Positions 34,816-43,572 are shown, counted from the stretch's first letter. The stretch: 62,450 bases of DNA from Algicola sp. (GCA_018222915.1 JAAEZI010000003.1:7204-69653); one strand, 5' to 3'. A program made the numbers and translations. The notes: generated from the letters alone by a model not told the origin.

Positions 34816-34845
34816 TTTTAAAATAGTTCTAATATCTGTGCTTCC

Positions 34846-35580
34846 ATGAAACAACGATTGAGACCTTGTTTTTTAATATTATGGATGCTTCCAATGTGTT
34901 TTTATAGCAGTGATTCCAAAGCTCAAACCATTGAAGACCCGAACATCATTTCTTATGTGGTCAATTTAAAAAAACAAACACTCAAATTCTTCCATAAGAA
35001 TGATCTAGGGACCAATTTTGGTAATTTTCAATCTTTACGGGAAACACTTGAAGCATCAAATCAAAAGTTAAGGTTTGCCATGAATGGAGGCATGTACCTC
35101 AACGATGGAACACCACAAGGATTATACATTGAAAATGGTGAGATTCTAAAAGACTTAGACACTACCAAAGAGGCTTATGGTAATTTTTATCTCCAACCTA
35201 ATGGCATATTCTATTTTACAAAGTACGATGAAGGTGTTGTTTGCAAAACATCAGAATTTGAATTAACGCCAGATATTTTATACGCGACACAATCGGGACC
35301 AATGCTGGTTATAAACTCTAAAATTCACTCAGCATTTGTAAAAGGCTCTAAGAATCTTCATATTAGAAATGGTGTTGGTATTTTACCGAATGGTCACCTA
35401 TTGTTTGCCATGTCTAAAGACCTCATAAACCTCTATGATTTTGTCGAATATTTTCAGAAACACGGCTGTAATAATGCGCTATACCTTGACGGTTATGTTT
35501 CAAGAATGTTTCTGCCGGAAAAGAACTGGGAACAATTAGATGGACAATTTGGAGTTATAATTGCTGAGATAGAACAATGA
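34846..35580 (+). CDS. Exported phosphodiester glycosidase (NAGPA-like)
   Basis: A 244-residue exported protein with a signal peptide ending near SKAQ. The phosphodiester glycosidase (DUF2233/NAGPA) fold is shown by RFAMNGGMYLNDGTPQGLYI, NFYLQPNGIFYF, ATQSGPMLVINSKI, IRNGVGILPNGHLLFAMSK and NNALYLDGYVSRMF. The family hydrolyses N-acetylglucosamine phosphodiesters or related groups, and in bacteria it may act on cell-wall or exopolysaccharide phosphodiesters. The ATGA overlap with the next gene couples the two, although their functions look unrelated. Confidence 0.85.
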   Translation: MKQRLRPCFLILWMLPMCFYSSDSKAQTIEDPNIISYVVNLKKQTLKFFHKNDLGTNFGNFQSLRETLEASNQKLRFAMNGGMYLNDGTPQGLYIENGEILKDLDTTKEAYGNFYLQPNGIFYFTKYDEGVVCKTSEFELTPDILYATQSGPMLVINSKIHSAFVKGSKNLHIRNGVGILPNGHLLFAMSKDLINLYDFVEYFQKHGCNNALYLDGYVSRMFLPEKNWEQLDGQFGVIIAEIEQ

Positions 35581-36710
35581 TTAACAAGCGGCTCCTTATA
35601 AAAAATTTACTCGCTCACAATGATGAGAATAGTTTTTATGACAAAAAAAGAAAAGTTGATATTTCCTATAAAGAAGGTAAAGCTAAATTCTTAAAACATA
35701 TCTGTGCGCTCTCCAATAGTAATCCAAAAAACAACTCTTATATTGTAATAGGTGTTGAGGATGAAGACAATAAAATAATTGGAGTTCAATTTTTTGACGA
35801 CAGTAAAATTCAAAACCTCATTAATGCGTATTTAACAAATCCTCCTATTGTTCAGTACGAGAATATTCCTTTTCCGCACTTACCAGATGATAAGGTCGTA
35901 GGTCTAGTCACCATTAGACCAAATGATCAAATTACATCTCTTAGAAAGAATATCTGGAAATACTATGGTGGTTCCGTATTTTTTAGAGATGGTAGTATGA
36001 GTATGCCCAAGGTTTTTGATATTGAAATCCAAGATGTCAATTCCGCCATAGTAACTGCCATAGAATCGCATGCACAAAATAACATTGAGTACACATTGGA
36101 TGGCGTTTTTGATTTTATGAATAAACGAAAAGATTACCATCCACAATACAAAGTATTTAAGGAGTATTTCGTGCTCTGTTGGTCTGGACAAAAAAAGCAG
36201 GTGAAGTCCGAAACCTTTTATTCTCGTGTTGATATTGAATTGATTAATGAGCAAGTTCGATTATTTTTTTCCACCTTAGATGAGGTTTCCATATCGTATA
36301 ACAATGATAATTTTAAAATTGTAGAATATGTGAGTTTGGGACTTCAAAATGATCATAAGTACTACAAATTAGAAGAAACGGTGATTCGTTTTGAAGACAA
36401 TGCGAGCTATACCATAGAAACGAAACTCCTCTTTGAACCGCCTCAGTATGATAAAAAAGTACTTCATCATATTTACAATGCCAACAATGCCATTTTAGAG
36501 AAGTTAAAAAAAGGCTTAATGTTAAATAAAAATGAAGAACAGGATCTTAAAAACCTTCCTGCAACGTATTTAATTTGTTACCTAAATTTGTTTCATGATG
36601 CCATTCATAAACTGACAGAAGCTAAGCCTTATTTAAAAAAACACAGTAAGGCGGTTTATGATTCGTACCAGGAAGTCATTAGAATATTAAGAAAAGTTAA
36701 GTATAGTTAA
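35577..36710 (+). CDS. AlbA_2 (Schlafen-type) domain protein
   Basis: A 377-residue cytoplasmic protein. The first 150 residues form an AlbA_2 putative nucleic-acid-binding domain: FLKHICALSNSNPKNNSYIV, IGVEDEDNKIIGVQFF, and the usual KNIWKYYGGSVFFRDG. It lacks the C-terminal ATPase part of many relatives. The remaining 220 residues have helical stretches and no motif I know. Similar proteins are common in Flavobacteriaceae without known function; RNA or DNA binding is an inference. It overlaps the glycosidase by four bases and is followed by a hairpin. Confidence 0.75.
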   Translation: MINKRLLIKNLLAHNDENSFYDKKRKVDISYKEGKAKFLKHICALSNSNPKNNSYIVIGVEDEDNKIIGVQFFDDSKIQNLINAYLTNPPIVQYENIPFPHLPDDKVVGLVTIRPNDQITSLRKNIWKYYGGSVFFRDGSMSMPKVFDIEIQDVNSAIVTAIESHAQNNIEYTLDGVFDFMNKRKDYHPQYKVFKEYFVLCWSGQKKQVKSETFYSRVDIELINEQVRLFFSTLDEVSISYNNDNFKIVEYVSLGLQNDHKYYKLEETVIRFEDNASYTIETKLLFEPPQYDKKVLHHIYNANNAILEKLKKGLMLNKNEEQDLKNLPATYLICYLNLFHDAIHKLTEAKPYLKKHSKAVYDSYQEVIRILRKVKYS

Positions 36711-36717
36711 ATAAAAA

Positions 36718-36743
36718 AGGTAGGCTTTATTCAAAGACTACCT
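36718..36743. terminator. Bidirectional terminator between AlbA_2 gene and the lipoprotein gene
   Basis: AGGTAG-G-CTTT (36718-36728), four-base loop, AAAG-A-CTACCT (36733-36743). It starts eight bases after the stop at 36710, with an AT-rich 3' side; the minus strand also runs into Ts. Confidence 0.6.
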
Positions 36744-36769
36744 AGATTAAATTTTGTTATTTACGTTAA

Positions 36770-37336
36770 CTAATCTACTTTTTTGTAAGGGCATACCACG
36801 GCATGCGCTATGACATAAATTGGTCCTTCTACATCATCAATTTTATAGGAGTCTACTGACACTCCATCTGGCAAATCATGACTAAATGGATATTGTCCAG
36901 GAGCGACAGTGAATTGACCATTTCGTTTTGTAGGAAACTTTTGATTTCCTACATAGACATGTGTTTCGAAGAAACCATAGCCGTCATTAGCCACAAAATC
37001 GACCAAAACATAATTAGATTCATAATGAACATACAATGTTCCTATTTCTTGCCCATTATCAGTATTACATTGACCAGCAGCTTGATATATAATGTAGGAC
37101 TGCGTATGCGTAGCCGTTAGTGGGCCAATAGACCAACCCCATTTATTTGATGTTAAGTCTGGGTCGTTTAAAAAGCATATGGCTTCATCTTCTTTTCCGT
37201 AAGCATAAGCTGTTTCACAGCCATCTTCTTGTTTTGGCTTACGATCCAAATTTGAGTCATCATTAATAGTGTCTTGTTCGCAAGAGAATAACATTACTAA
37301 CAAAGACAATGCAAAAATTCTTAGAATAGATTTCAT
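36770..37336 (-). CDS. Secreted lipoprotein of unknown function
   Basis: A 188-residue lipoprotein: MKSILRIFALSLLVMLFSC puts the lipid cysteine at 19. The mature domain has ETAYAYGKEDEAICFLNDPD, WGWSIGP, a conserved AAGQCN segment and THVYVGNQKFPTKRNGQFTV, then a PGQYPF motif. I have seen this module, with its GWSIGP and AGQC landmarks, as repeated domains in large secreted Bacteroidota proteins; here it stands alone. Several cysteines suggest disulfides. The gene is monocistronic. Confidence 0.7.
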   Translation of the reverse strand: MKSILRIFALSLLVMLFSCEQDTINDDSNLDRKPKQEDGCETAYAYGKEDEAICFLNDPDLTSNKWGWSIGPLTATHTQSYIIYQAAGQCNTDNGQEIGTLYVHYESNYVLVDFVANDGYGFFETHVYVGNQKFPTKRNGQFTVAPGQYPFSHDLPDGVSVDSYKIDDVEGPIYVIAHAVVCPYKKVD

Positions 37337-37531
37337 AATATCATTAATTGGTTAATAGCATCATAAAGCTACTAAAAAGCTAAACGTCCTTATAATTATT
37401 TTGCTTTATTTCGTTGAAAAACAACATATTAAAGACTAAATAACCTTACAGACCCATTCTTAAAGAAAAGTCGTACAGAAAATAAATACCACAAAAAAAT
37501 GGTCAATTATCTATGAAATTTTCATTATTGG

Positions 37532-37677
37532 ACCGTTCATAGAGATTTTTTTGTCATTTGTAGAATTTTTAAAGCTTCATATCGAAATATTCGCAATTTA
37601 GCAGTGCTATTAATCAATTACACAGAACCTTATTTCAGATTCGATTATTCGAAAATGATTTAAGGTTTTTGTCTTTA
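37532..37677 (+). ncRNA. Candidate small RNA, unit 1 of a tandem pair
   Basis: The unit begins ACCGTTCATAG followed by a T run, carries the 26-base core at 37597-37622 (it contains AGCAGTGCTATTAATCAATT) and ends with a hairpin AACCTTA (37626-37632) / TAAGGTT (37661-37667) running into TTT GTCTTT. The hairpin is less perfect than in unit 2. No start codon with a sensible frame follows. The 3' hairpin with a U run suggests an independent transcript of about 80-140 bases. Confidence 0.45.
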
Positions 37678-37790
37678 TTATACATCGAGATTTCAGTTGA
37701 AATTCAATCCCTACATCCTTAACGATTTGTTATAATTCTTAAATTCGATGCAACAAGTGATAGTAAAATACCATTCATACAGTTTTTTTT

Positions 37791-37917
37791 ACCGCTCATA
37801 GTTTTTTTTCTAGGAGTGCGTATTTTTTTACGATTTTAGCAGTGCTATTAATCAATTACATATAACCTTGTTTCAATGTCGTCCTTACGATTGAGAAACA
37901 AGGTTTTTGTCTTTTGT
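37791..37917 (+). ncRNA. Candidate small RNA, unit 2 of a tandem pair
   Basis: It begins ACCGCTCATAG plus T run, as in unit 1. The same 26-base core is identical at 37835-37860. Three bases later the hairpin AACCTTGTTTC (37864-37874) / GAAACAAGGTT (37895-37905) leads into TTTTTGTCTTTT. Core, spacing and terminator position agree with unit 1 while the loop sequence differs, as expected for duplicated RNA genes. Confidence 0.5.
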
Positions 37918-37921
37918 AGAC

Positions 37922-39112
37922 TTATATAAAATTTAATTTAGGAAATGTATTCTTCAAAATAGTGTGATCGTTTACATCCATCCATTTACTAAGTATTGTT
38001 GCATAAACCGACCTAAAATCAACACTGTATTTCAGATCGCCATTATCATCCAAATCTGATAGACTCCCAAGCTCATTGTAGAACCCTGGAGTCTTCAACT
38101 TACTACCAATAATGAATAAATTACTTGCGGCTCCATGATCAGTTCCAAAAGCAGCATTTTGCTTCACGCGTCGGCCAAATTCAGAGAATGTCACAATTAA
38201 AGTGTCATCAAAACCACCGCTTTGCTTTAAATCATTAACAAATGCCTCGATGCTATCTGCATATATTGTTAGAAGTCGTGATTGAACATTCACTTGGCGT
38301 GCATGTGTGTCAAAACCTCCCAATGACGCATAAAACACCTTGGTCTCAATCCCTGAATTTATGAGTTTTGCCATCGTCTGTAACTGTTTCCCAAATTCAT
38401 TTTGAGGATAATCTACAGAACTTGAAGCTGCTTTATGCTTTTCAAAAATATACTTTGCCGAAGATTCAGCCGCAATCATGCTTTTATATAAATACCCTAA
38501 ATTGTGCTCACTCAAATGATCATCTTGATAGTGCTTTAAGACATTTTTGAAATAGGGGTCTTGTGAGGTTTTATATAGTACATTAGGGTTTTGAACCGCT
38601 ATCCCATTTCCCCTTTCTCCTTTTAAAGCCAAAGACAAGCTGTCGTCAATCTCAATCGCATTATAAGGCGCATTTCCGTAGGCATCCAGAAAACGTCCAA
38701 TCCAACCTGTATGCCAATTTTGATGCGAACCGCTGGCTGTTTGCCAAATATCTGTCGCTCTGAAATGAGATCGGTTCGGATTTGGGTATCCAATATTATT
38801 GATGATGGCCAAATACCCTTTATCATACAACTTTTTTAAAGGCATCAAACTAGGGTGAAACCCAAGCTCATCTGTCGCTTTAATAATAGAAGCTTTGTCT
38901 AATGAAATATTTGGTCGAAAACGATAGTAATAGTCATTATTAAAAGGCACAATCGTATTCAATCCGTCGTTACCACCTGCCAACTGAATGACGACTAATC
39001 GCTTATAACCCAATGATTGTGCAGGTAAACTTTCAAATGCTTTTAAAAAATTCGGCACGAAAAATAAGCTACTTGCTAATGATGACTGTTTTATAAATGA
39101 TCTTCTATCCAT
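37922..39112 (-). CDS. DUF1501 protein, alkaline-phosphatase-superfamily fold
   Basis: A 396-residue exported protein. ATG 39112 gives MDRRSFIKQSSLASSLFFVP, a Tat-like leader with two arginines. The DUF1501 landmarks are LAGGNDGLNTIVPF, HPSLMPLKKLYDKGYLAIIN, SLGGFDTHARQVN and TFSEFGRRVKQNAAFGTDHG. The fold is related to sulfatases and phosphatases, but the activity of DUF1501 is not established. It starts two bases after the DUF1800 stop; the two families almost always occur together. Confidence 0.88.
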   Translation of the reverse strand: MDRRSFIKQSSLASSLFFVPNFLKAFESLPAQSLGYKRLVVIQLAGGNDGLNTIVPFNNDYYYRFRPNISLDKASIIKATDELGFHPSLMPLKKLYDKGYLAIINNIGYPNPNRSHFRATDIWQTASGSHQNWHTGWIGRFLDAYGNAPYNAIEIDDSLSLALKGERGNGIAVQNPNVLYKTSQDPYFKNVLKHYQDDHLSEHNLGYLYKSMIAAESSAKYIFEKHKAASSSVDYPQNEFGKQLQTMAKLINSGIETKVFYASLGGFDTHARQVNVQSRLLTIYADSIEAFVNDLKQSGGFDDTLIVTFSEFGRRVKQNAAFGTDHGAASNLFIIGSKLKTPGFYNELGSLSDLDDNGDLKYSVDFRSVYATILSKWMDVNDHTILKNTFPKLNFI

Positions 39113-39114
39113 AT

Positions 39115-40488
39115 TTAACACATTTGAAATTCCGGTAATGACATTAGTTGTACACAAAAGTCTTGTTTGGAAGATTGCTTAAGCGACTCCAAATAGGTTT
39201 CAGTTCCTGAATTGAGTTTAGCCACTATGATATGTGCTTTAAGGTGCTCATAATTAAAGTTTTTAAATTGTGTGTCAAAGGTTTCCCAATTTACGGTGAC
39301 ATTCACAAACTTTTGCCTTCTGTTTTTTTTGGAATATGCTTCAAAAGCATCCTCAAACTCGCCTTTCTCAGTAATAGAGATTTCAGAATTAGATAATAAA
39401 ATGGAAGGCAGTTTTAATCGAATCATAATGGTATTACTGTCTATCCAACTTTTTCCACCCTTCCAACCTGCCACATTGGGCGGATTGAGAAGCGTTTGAC
39501 CCAAGAGTTTTTGGATTTTAAATAGGTCTTTAGAATCATTAAAACGAAAAGGTACAATCTTTTGAATTCCAACCAGTAACTCCACTGGTGACTTAATCTT
39601 GGTGCCCTTATTCGTATCTCGATAAAACCAATCAGACATAAAAACATAAGTCATTAAGTTACTAATATCATAATCTTTGTAGAAGACTTCTGTCATTTCT
39701 TCAACATGTTGTTCATCAATAGCTTCGTTAACAAAATAGCTGTAAATTTTCCGACAAATAAAATGGGCGCATTGCTTTTGTTTCAATATGATGTCTATGA
39801 TGTCATCTCCATCATAGCGGCCTGTATGACCCATAAACGTTTTAAAGTCATGGTCATGCTGGCGTTCTCTTAGAATGAACTGACCTTCAAAAGTATTATT
39901 ATAACCAGTGAATGCTCTGGCACTCTCCTTGATATCCGCTTCTGTATAATGCCCTTCACCCAACGTAAACAACTCCATAAGTTCTCTGGCAAAGTTTTCA
40001 TTGGGCTTTTTCTTCCTGTTCTGTTTGTTATTTAAATATTTGAGCATGGCAGGTTCCTTTGAAATGGCTTTAACAAAATCGCCAAAATGCCCAAGAGCAT
40101 GTGAGCGCAAGGTATTGTAATATTGTTGAACATGTCTCATATTTGTATCTCTACAAACAAAATGATTGGTCCAAAATAACGTCATTCGTTCCCTTAAAAC
40201 TTCCGGTGATTGAGCTAAACGCTTTATCCATTGTACGTTGTACTCTTTGAGCATTTCTCTATTTAAATCTCGAAACTCTTTACGTAACTTATTGTTTTTT
40301 AATAAGCCTTTAGCGCTATAACGATTCAACTTTGAAGTATCGACCTCCAAATAGGTCACAGTGGAGGAATCATCAAACAAGCTTGATACAACATAATCCC
40401 TTTGATGAGCTGATAACTTTTGGAGCTGCTTAGGTGTCAGACCAAAACCAGCACGCCAGTAAAGATGTTTTATATCATGTTGATTCAT
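39115..40488 (-). CDS. DUF1800 protein
   Basis: A 457-residue protein. ATG 40488 gives MNQHDIKHLYWRAGFGLTPK, the usual DUF1800 beginning. RMTLFWTNHFVCRDTNMRHV, NENFARELMELFTLGEGHYT, AFTGYNN and PPNVAGWKGGKSWID are family motifs. No clear signal peptide is visible. DUF1800 and DUF1501 form a two-gene unit widespread in Bacteroidota and Planctomycetes; the function is unproven and may concern the envelope. Confidence 0.88.
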   Translation of the reverse strand: MNQHDIKHLYWRAGFGLTPKQLQKLSAHQRDYVVSSLFDDSSTVTYLEVDTSKLNRYSAKGLLKNNKLRKEFRDLNREMLKEYNVQWIKRLAQSPEVLRERMTLFWTNHFVCRDTNMRHVQQYYNTLRSHALGHFGDFVKAISKEPAMLKYLNNKQNRKKKPNENFARELMELFTLGEGHYTEADIKESARAFTGYNNTFEGQFILRERQHDHDFKTFMGHTGRYDGDDIIDIILKQKQCAHFICRKIYSYFVNEAIDEQHVEEMTEVFYKDYDISNLMTYVFMSDWFYRDTNKGTKIKSPVELLVGIQKIVPFRFNDSKDLFKIQKLLGQTLLNPPNVAGWKGGKSWIDSNTIMIRLKLPSILLSNSEISITEKGEFEDAFEAYSKKNRRQKFVNVTVNWETFDTQFKNFNYEHLKAHIIVAKLNSGTETYLESLKQSSKQDFCVQLMSLPEFQMC

Positions 40489-40583
40489 ATCGATTAGACC
40501 CAACAATTACGAGTTGGTTTAAAATACTAACTCAAAAATAGTTCCGTAAATTTTAATTATGACACTAAAGCTTTGTTAAAATA

Positions 40584-40613
40584 AAAAAGCCACATCAAAT
40601 GATGTGGCTTTTT
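40584..40613. terminator. Strong bidirectional terminator after the ALDH gene
   Basis: AAAAAGCCACATCA (40584-40597), AA loop, TGATGTGGCTTTTT (40600-40613): a perfect 14-base stem. On the minus strand it lies just past the aldehyde dehydrogenase stop. Confidence 0.9.
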
Positions 40614-40633
40614 ATGAGTATTGCAACTACTTC

Positions 40634-42187
40634 TTATAGATCAAATTTAATACCTTGTGCCAATGGTAATTCGGTCGTATAATTGATAGTGTTTGTCTGA
40701 CGTCTCATATAAACTTTCCATGCATCCGATCCAGATTCTCGTCCGCCACCAGTTTCTTTTTCACCACCGAAGGCACCACCAATTTCAGCACCTGATGTAC
40801 CAATGTTCACATTGGCAATTCCACAATCTGATCCTTGAACAGATAAGAATCGTTCTGCCTCACGAAGATTATTGGTCATAATTGCTGAAGACAATCCTTG
40901 AGCCACCTCATTTTGAATGTCAATAGCGTTTTCAACCGATCCTGAGTATTTAAGTAGGTATAAAATTGGTGCAAATGTTTCATGTTGCACAATGTCATAG
41001 TGTGGTTGCGCTTCTGCAATTGCAGGTTTCACATAACAACCACTTTCAAAGCCTTCACCTTCAACAACACCACCTTCAACAACAATCTTACCGCCTTCTT
41101 CAACGACTTTGTCTAAGGCATTCTGATACATTTTTACTGCATCTTTATCAATAAGTGGACCAACATGATTATTTTCATCTAAAGGATTTCCAATACGCAA
41201 TTGCTTGTAAGCATCAACTATGGCATTTTTTACCTGATCATAAACACTTTCATGAATAATTAATCGACGTGTTGAAGTACAACGTTGTCCACAAGTTCCA
41301 ACAGCACCAAAAACGGCACCAATGACGGTCATTTTAATGTCGGCATCTGGAGTCACGATAATGGCATTATTTCCACCAAGTTCTAAAAGCGATTTTCCTA
41401 AACGCGCTGCAACTTCCTGCGCAACAATTTTACCCATTCTCGTAGATCCTGTTGCAGAAACCAAAGGCACTCGTTTATCCTGTGTCATAAATTCACCCAC
41501 ACGATAGTCTCCATTTATCAAACATGAGATGCCTTCCGGTAAATCATTCGCAGCAAATACTTCCGCTGCAATATTTTGACATGCCACACCACATATAGGT
41601 GTTTTTTCTGAAGGTTTCCAAACACAGACATCACCACATACCCAAGCTAAAGCTGTATTCCAAGCCCAAACTGCAACTGGAAAATTAAAAGCTGAAATAA
41701 TTCCAACAACGCCTAAAGGATGGTATTGCTCGTACATTCTATGTCCTGGACGTTCAGAATGCATCGTTAAACCATGCAGTTGACGCGATAATCCAACGGC
41801 GAAATCACAGATGTCAATCATTTCTTGAACCTCACCTAATCCTTCTTGATAGGATTTTCCCATTTCGTAAGACACCAATTTTCCAAGGGCTTCTTTCTTT
41901 TCTCTCAATTTATCACCAAATTGACGTACTATTTCACCTCGTTGAGGAGCTGGCATGGTACGCCATGTTTTAAATGCTGTAGTTGCCGCAGACATGACTT
42001 GATCATAATCTCCTTTTGTAGTCGATTTTACCTTGGCAATTAATTGACCATCAACAGGTGAGTACGATTCAATGATTTCACCATTTGAAAAATTATTCGA
42101 ACCTGTAGAAGATCCTTCATTTATATCATTTACGCCTAATTGCTTTAAGGCTTCTTTTATTCCGAAATCGGTAGCAATTGCTTCCAT
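40634..42187 (-). CDS. Aldehyde dehydrogenase, ALDH7 type (alpha-aminoadipic semialdehyde)
   Basis: A 517-residue NAD(P)-dependent dehydrogenase. The base Glu269 lies in LLELGGNNA and the nucleophile Cys303 in GQRCTSTRR. The N-terminus and YHPLGVVGIISAFNFPVAVW with FAPILYLLKY are characteristic of the ALDH7A1/antiquitin branch. In bacteria this branch oxidises aminoadipate semialdehyde in lysine catabolism or in osmoprotection. The substrate is inferred from family, with no lysine-degradation neighbour here. It is a single gene. Confidence 0.9.
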   Translation of the reverse strand: MEAIATDFGIKEALKQLGVNDINEGSSTGSNNFSNGEIIESYSPVDGQLIAKVKSTTKGDYDQVMSAATTAFKTWRTMPAPQRGEIVRQFGDKLREKKEALGKLVSYEMGKSYQEGLGEVQEMIDICDFAVGLSRQLHGLTMHSERPGHRMYEQYHPLGVVGIISAFNFPVAVWAWNTALAWVCGDVCVWKPSEKTPICGVACQNIAAEVFAANDLPEGISCLINGDYRVGEFMTQDKRVPLVSATGSTRMGKIVAQEVAARLGKSLLELGGNNAIIVTPDADIKMTVIGAVFGAVGTCGQRCTSTRRLIIHESVYDQVKNAIVDAYKQLRIGNPLDENNHVGPLIDKDAVKMYQNALDKVVEEGGKIVVEGGVVEGEGFESGCYVKPAIAEAQPHYDIVQHETFAPILYLLKYSGSVENAIDIQNEVAQGLSSAIMTNNLREAERFLSVQGSDCGIANVNIGTSGAEIGGAFGGEKETGGGRESGSDAWKVYMRRQTNTINYTTELPLAQGIKFDL

Positions 42188-42308
42188 ATTTGCTTAATTT
42201 TTATGAATTATTAAATTTTCATGCGAAGTTACTAATAAAAAGTCGTTTTCCCTTGATGAAGCCTTCTTAATCATGTAACTTTAAACCACTGAATAATTTT
42301 CTTCCATC

Positions 42309-43391
42309 ATGAAACAATTTACGCCTTTACTGTTCCTGTTTTTCATCTGTTATAATTGCGGTGAACTCCTACCAAATCCAGACGATAGTATTGAAAACAT
42401 TAAAAAAGAGACGACACACGAAAATGTGAATCCACCTTCCGAATTTGCCATTATAATTCATGGAGGCGCTGGTACCATTTTAAAGAAAAACATGACCCCA
42501 GAAAAAGAGGCGGCTTACAAAGCTAAATTGGAAGAAGCCATTAGAGTTGGATACGACGTTCTAAAAAAAGGTGGCACTAGCCTTGATGCTGTTCAAAAAA
42601 CCATTAATGTGATGGAGGATTCGCCACTTTTCAATGCAGGTAAAGGTGCGGTTTTCACGAATGCCGAAACCAATGAATTAGATGCGTCTATCATGGATGG
42701 AAAAACACTAAATGCAGGCGCTTCAGCAGGCACCACCACCGTTAGAAATCCGATCAATTTGGCTCGCGTAATCATGGAAAAATCGCCACACGTCATGATG
42801 GCTGGTGTTGGAGCCGACACCTACGCAAAAGAGCAAGGTCTCGCTATCGTCGATCCCAGCTATTTTTATACTGAAAATCGATTTCAGGCTTTAGAGCGTG
42901 TGAAGGCATCAGAAACTCAAACAAATTCGGAAGATTTAAAAACAGCGTTCTACGACTCGGAAATCAAAAACTCAAAATTCGGAACTGTAGGCTGTGCTGC
43001 TTTGGACAAATATGGGAATCTTGCTGCAGGCACCTCAACAGGAGGTATGACAAACAAGCGCTATGGCAGAGTTGGTGATGCTCCAATCATCGGAGCTGGG
43101 ACTTACGCTAATAATAATTCCTGTGCGGTATCAAGTACTGGATGGGGCGAATATTTTATTCGCGGAATGGTGGCTCACGATATTTCCGCACTCATGCAAT
43201 ATAAAGGTCTATCACTCGAAGAAGCCGCAAAAGAAGTGATACAAAAGAAAATTCCAGAACTAGGAGGAAATGGCGGTATAGTTGCCGTTGACAAGGATGG
43301 TCATATGGTAGCTGAATTTAATACGGCTGGCATGTATCGCGCCACTATGAACGCTCAAGGTGAATTAGAAATTGGGATTTATAAACAGTAA
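42309..43391 (+). CDS. Isoaspartyl peptidase/L-asparaginase, Ntn hydrolase, lipoprotein
   Basis: A 360-residue precursor that should autoprocess into alpha and beta chains. A lipoprotein-like leader ends YNCGEL. The N-terminal signature FAIIIHGGAGTILKKNMTPE and the cleavage site FGTVGCAALDKYGNLAAGTS are intact, with the threonine of GTVGC as N-terminal nucleophile. STGGMTNKRYGRVGDAPIIG lines the substrate pocket. It hydrolyses asparagine or isoaspartyl dipeptides on the outside of the cytoplasm. Single gene, divergent from the ALDH. Confidence 0.92.
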   Translation: MKQFTPLLFLFFICYNCGELLPNPDDSIENIKKETTHENVNPPSEFAIIIHGGAGTILKKNMTPEKEAAYKAKLEEAIRVGYDVLKKGGTSLDAVQKTINVMEDSPLFNAGKGAVFTNAETNELDASIMDGKTLNAGASAGTTTVRNPINLARVIMEKSPHVMMAGVGADTYAKEQGLAIVDPSYFYTENRFQALERVKASETQTNSEDLKTAFYDSEIKNSKFGTVGCAALDKYGNLAAGTSTGGMTNKRYGRVGDAPIIGAGTYANNNSCAVSSTGWGEYFIRGMVAHDISALMQYKGLSLEEAAKEVIQKKIPELGGNGGIVAVDKDGHMVAEFNTAGMYRATMNAQGELEIGIYKQ

Positions 43392-43491
43392 TTATTAACT
43401 GAACGTGATTTATTACGAATTCTTTTTCTTTCATAACGAATACTAAATTAGTGACTTCAAATAACATTAAGCAGTACTTAAAACCATTAAG

Positions 43492-43511
43492 ATACTATAG
43501 CTTTATAGTAT
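43492..43511. repeat. Short perfect palindrome upstream of the macroglobulin gene
   Basis: ATACTATA (43492-43499), loop GCTT, TATAGTAT (43504-43511), about 60 bases before the ATG at 43573. The loop includes TAGCTTTA, one base off the -7 consensus. It might be an operator overlapping a promoter; this is weak. Confidence 0.35.
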
Positions 43512-43572
43512 TCAAATATCAAATCGATAGCTTGGACGCATCTTGCAAACCATAACAAAAACAGTCGTAACC

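Larger units (their letters stand above)
37337..37921. other. 585-base intergenic gap
   Basis: No protein-coding frame is convincing here. The first 195 bases hold the upstream region of the lipoprotein gene and nothing I can name. From 37532 on there are two related plus-strand units, listed separately. They lie between two minus-strand genes, so they are not untranslated parts of sense genes. Confidence 0.7.

Noticed and set aside
34846..36743. A defence island around the AlbA_2 protein
   Set aside because: Neighbouring genes are metabolic or envelope genes, no nuclease, toxin, methylase or integrase was seen.
37441..37500. A possible third copy of the tandem RNA unit (ATAACCTTAC near 37440)
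   Set aside because: Only the short AACCTTA word matches; the 26-base core and a closing hairpin are absent.
37337..37921. CRISPR array or attachment site in the large gap
   Set aside because: Only two related units with different interiors and terminator hairpins are present; no regular repeat-spacer pattern and no tRNA gene.
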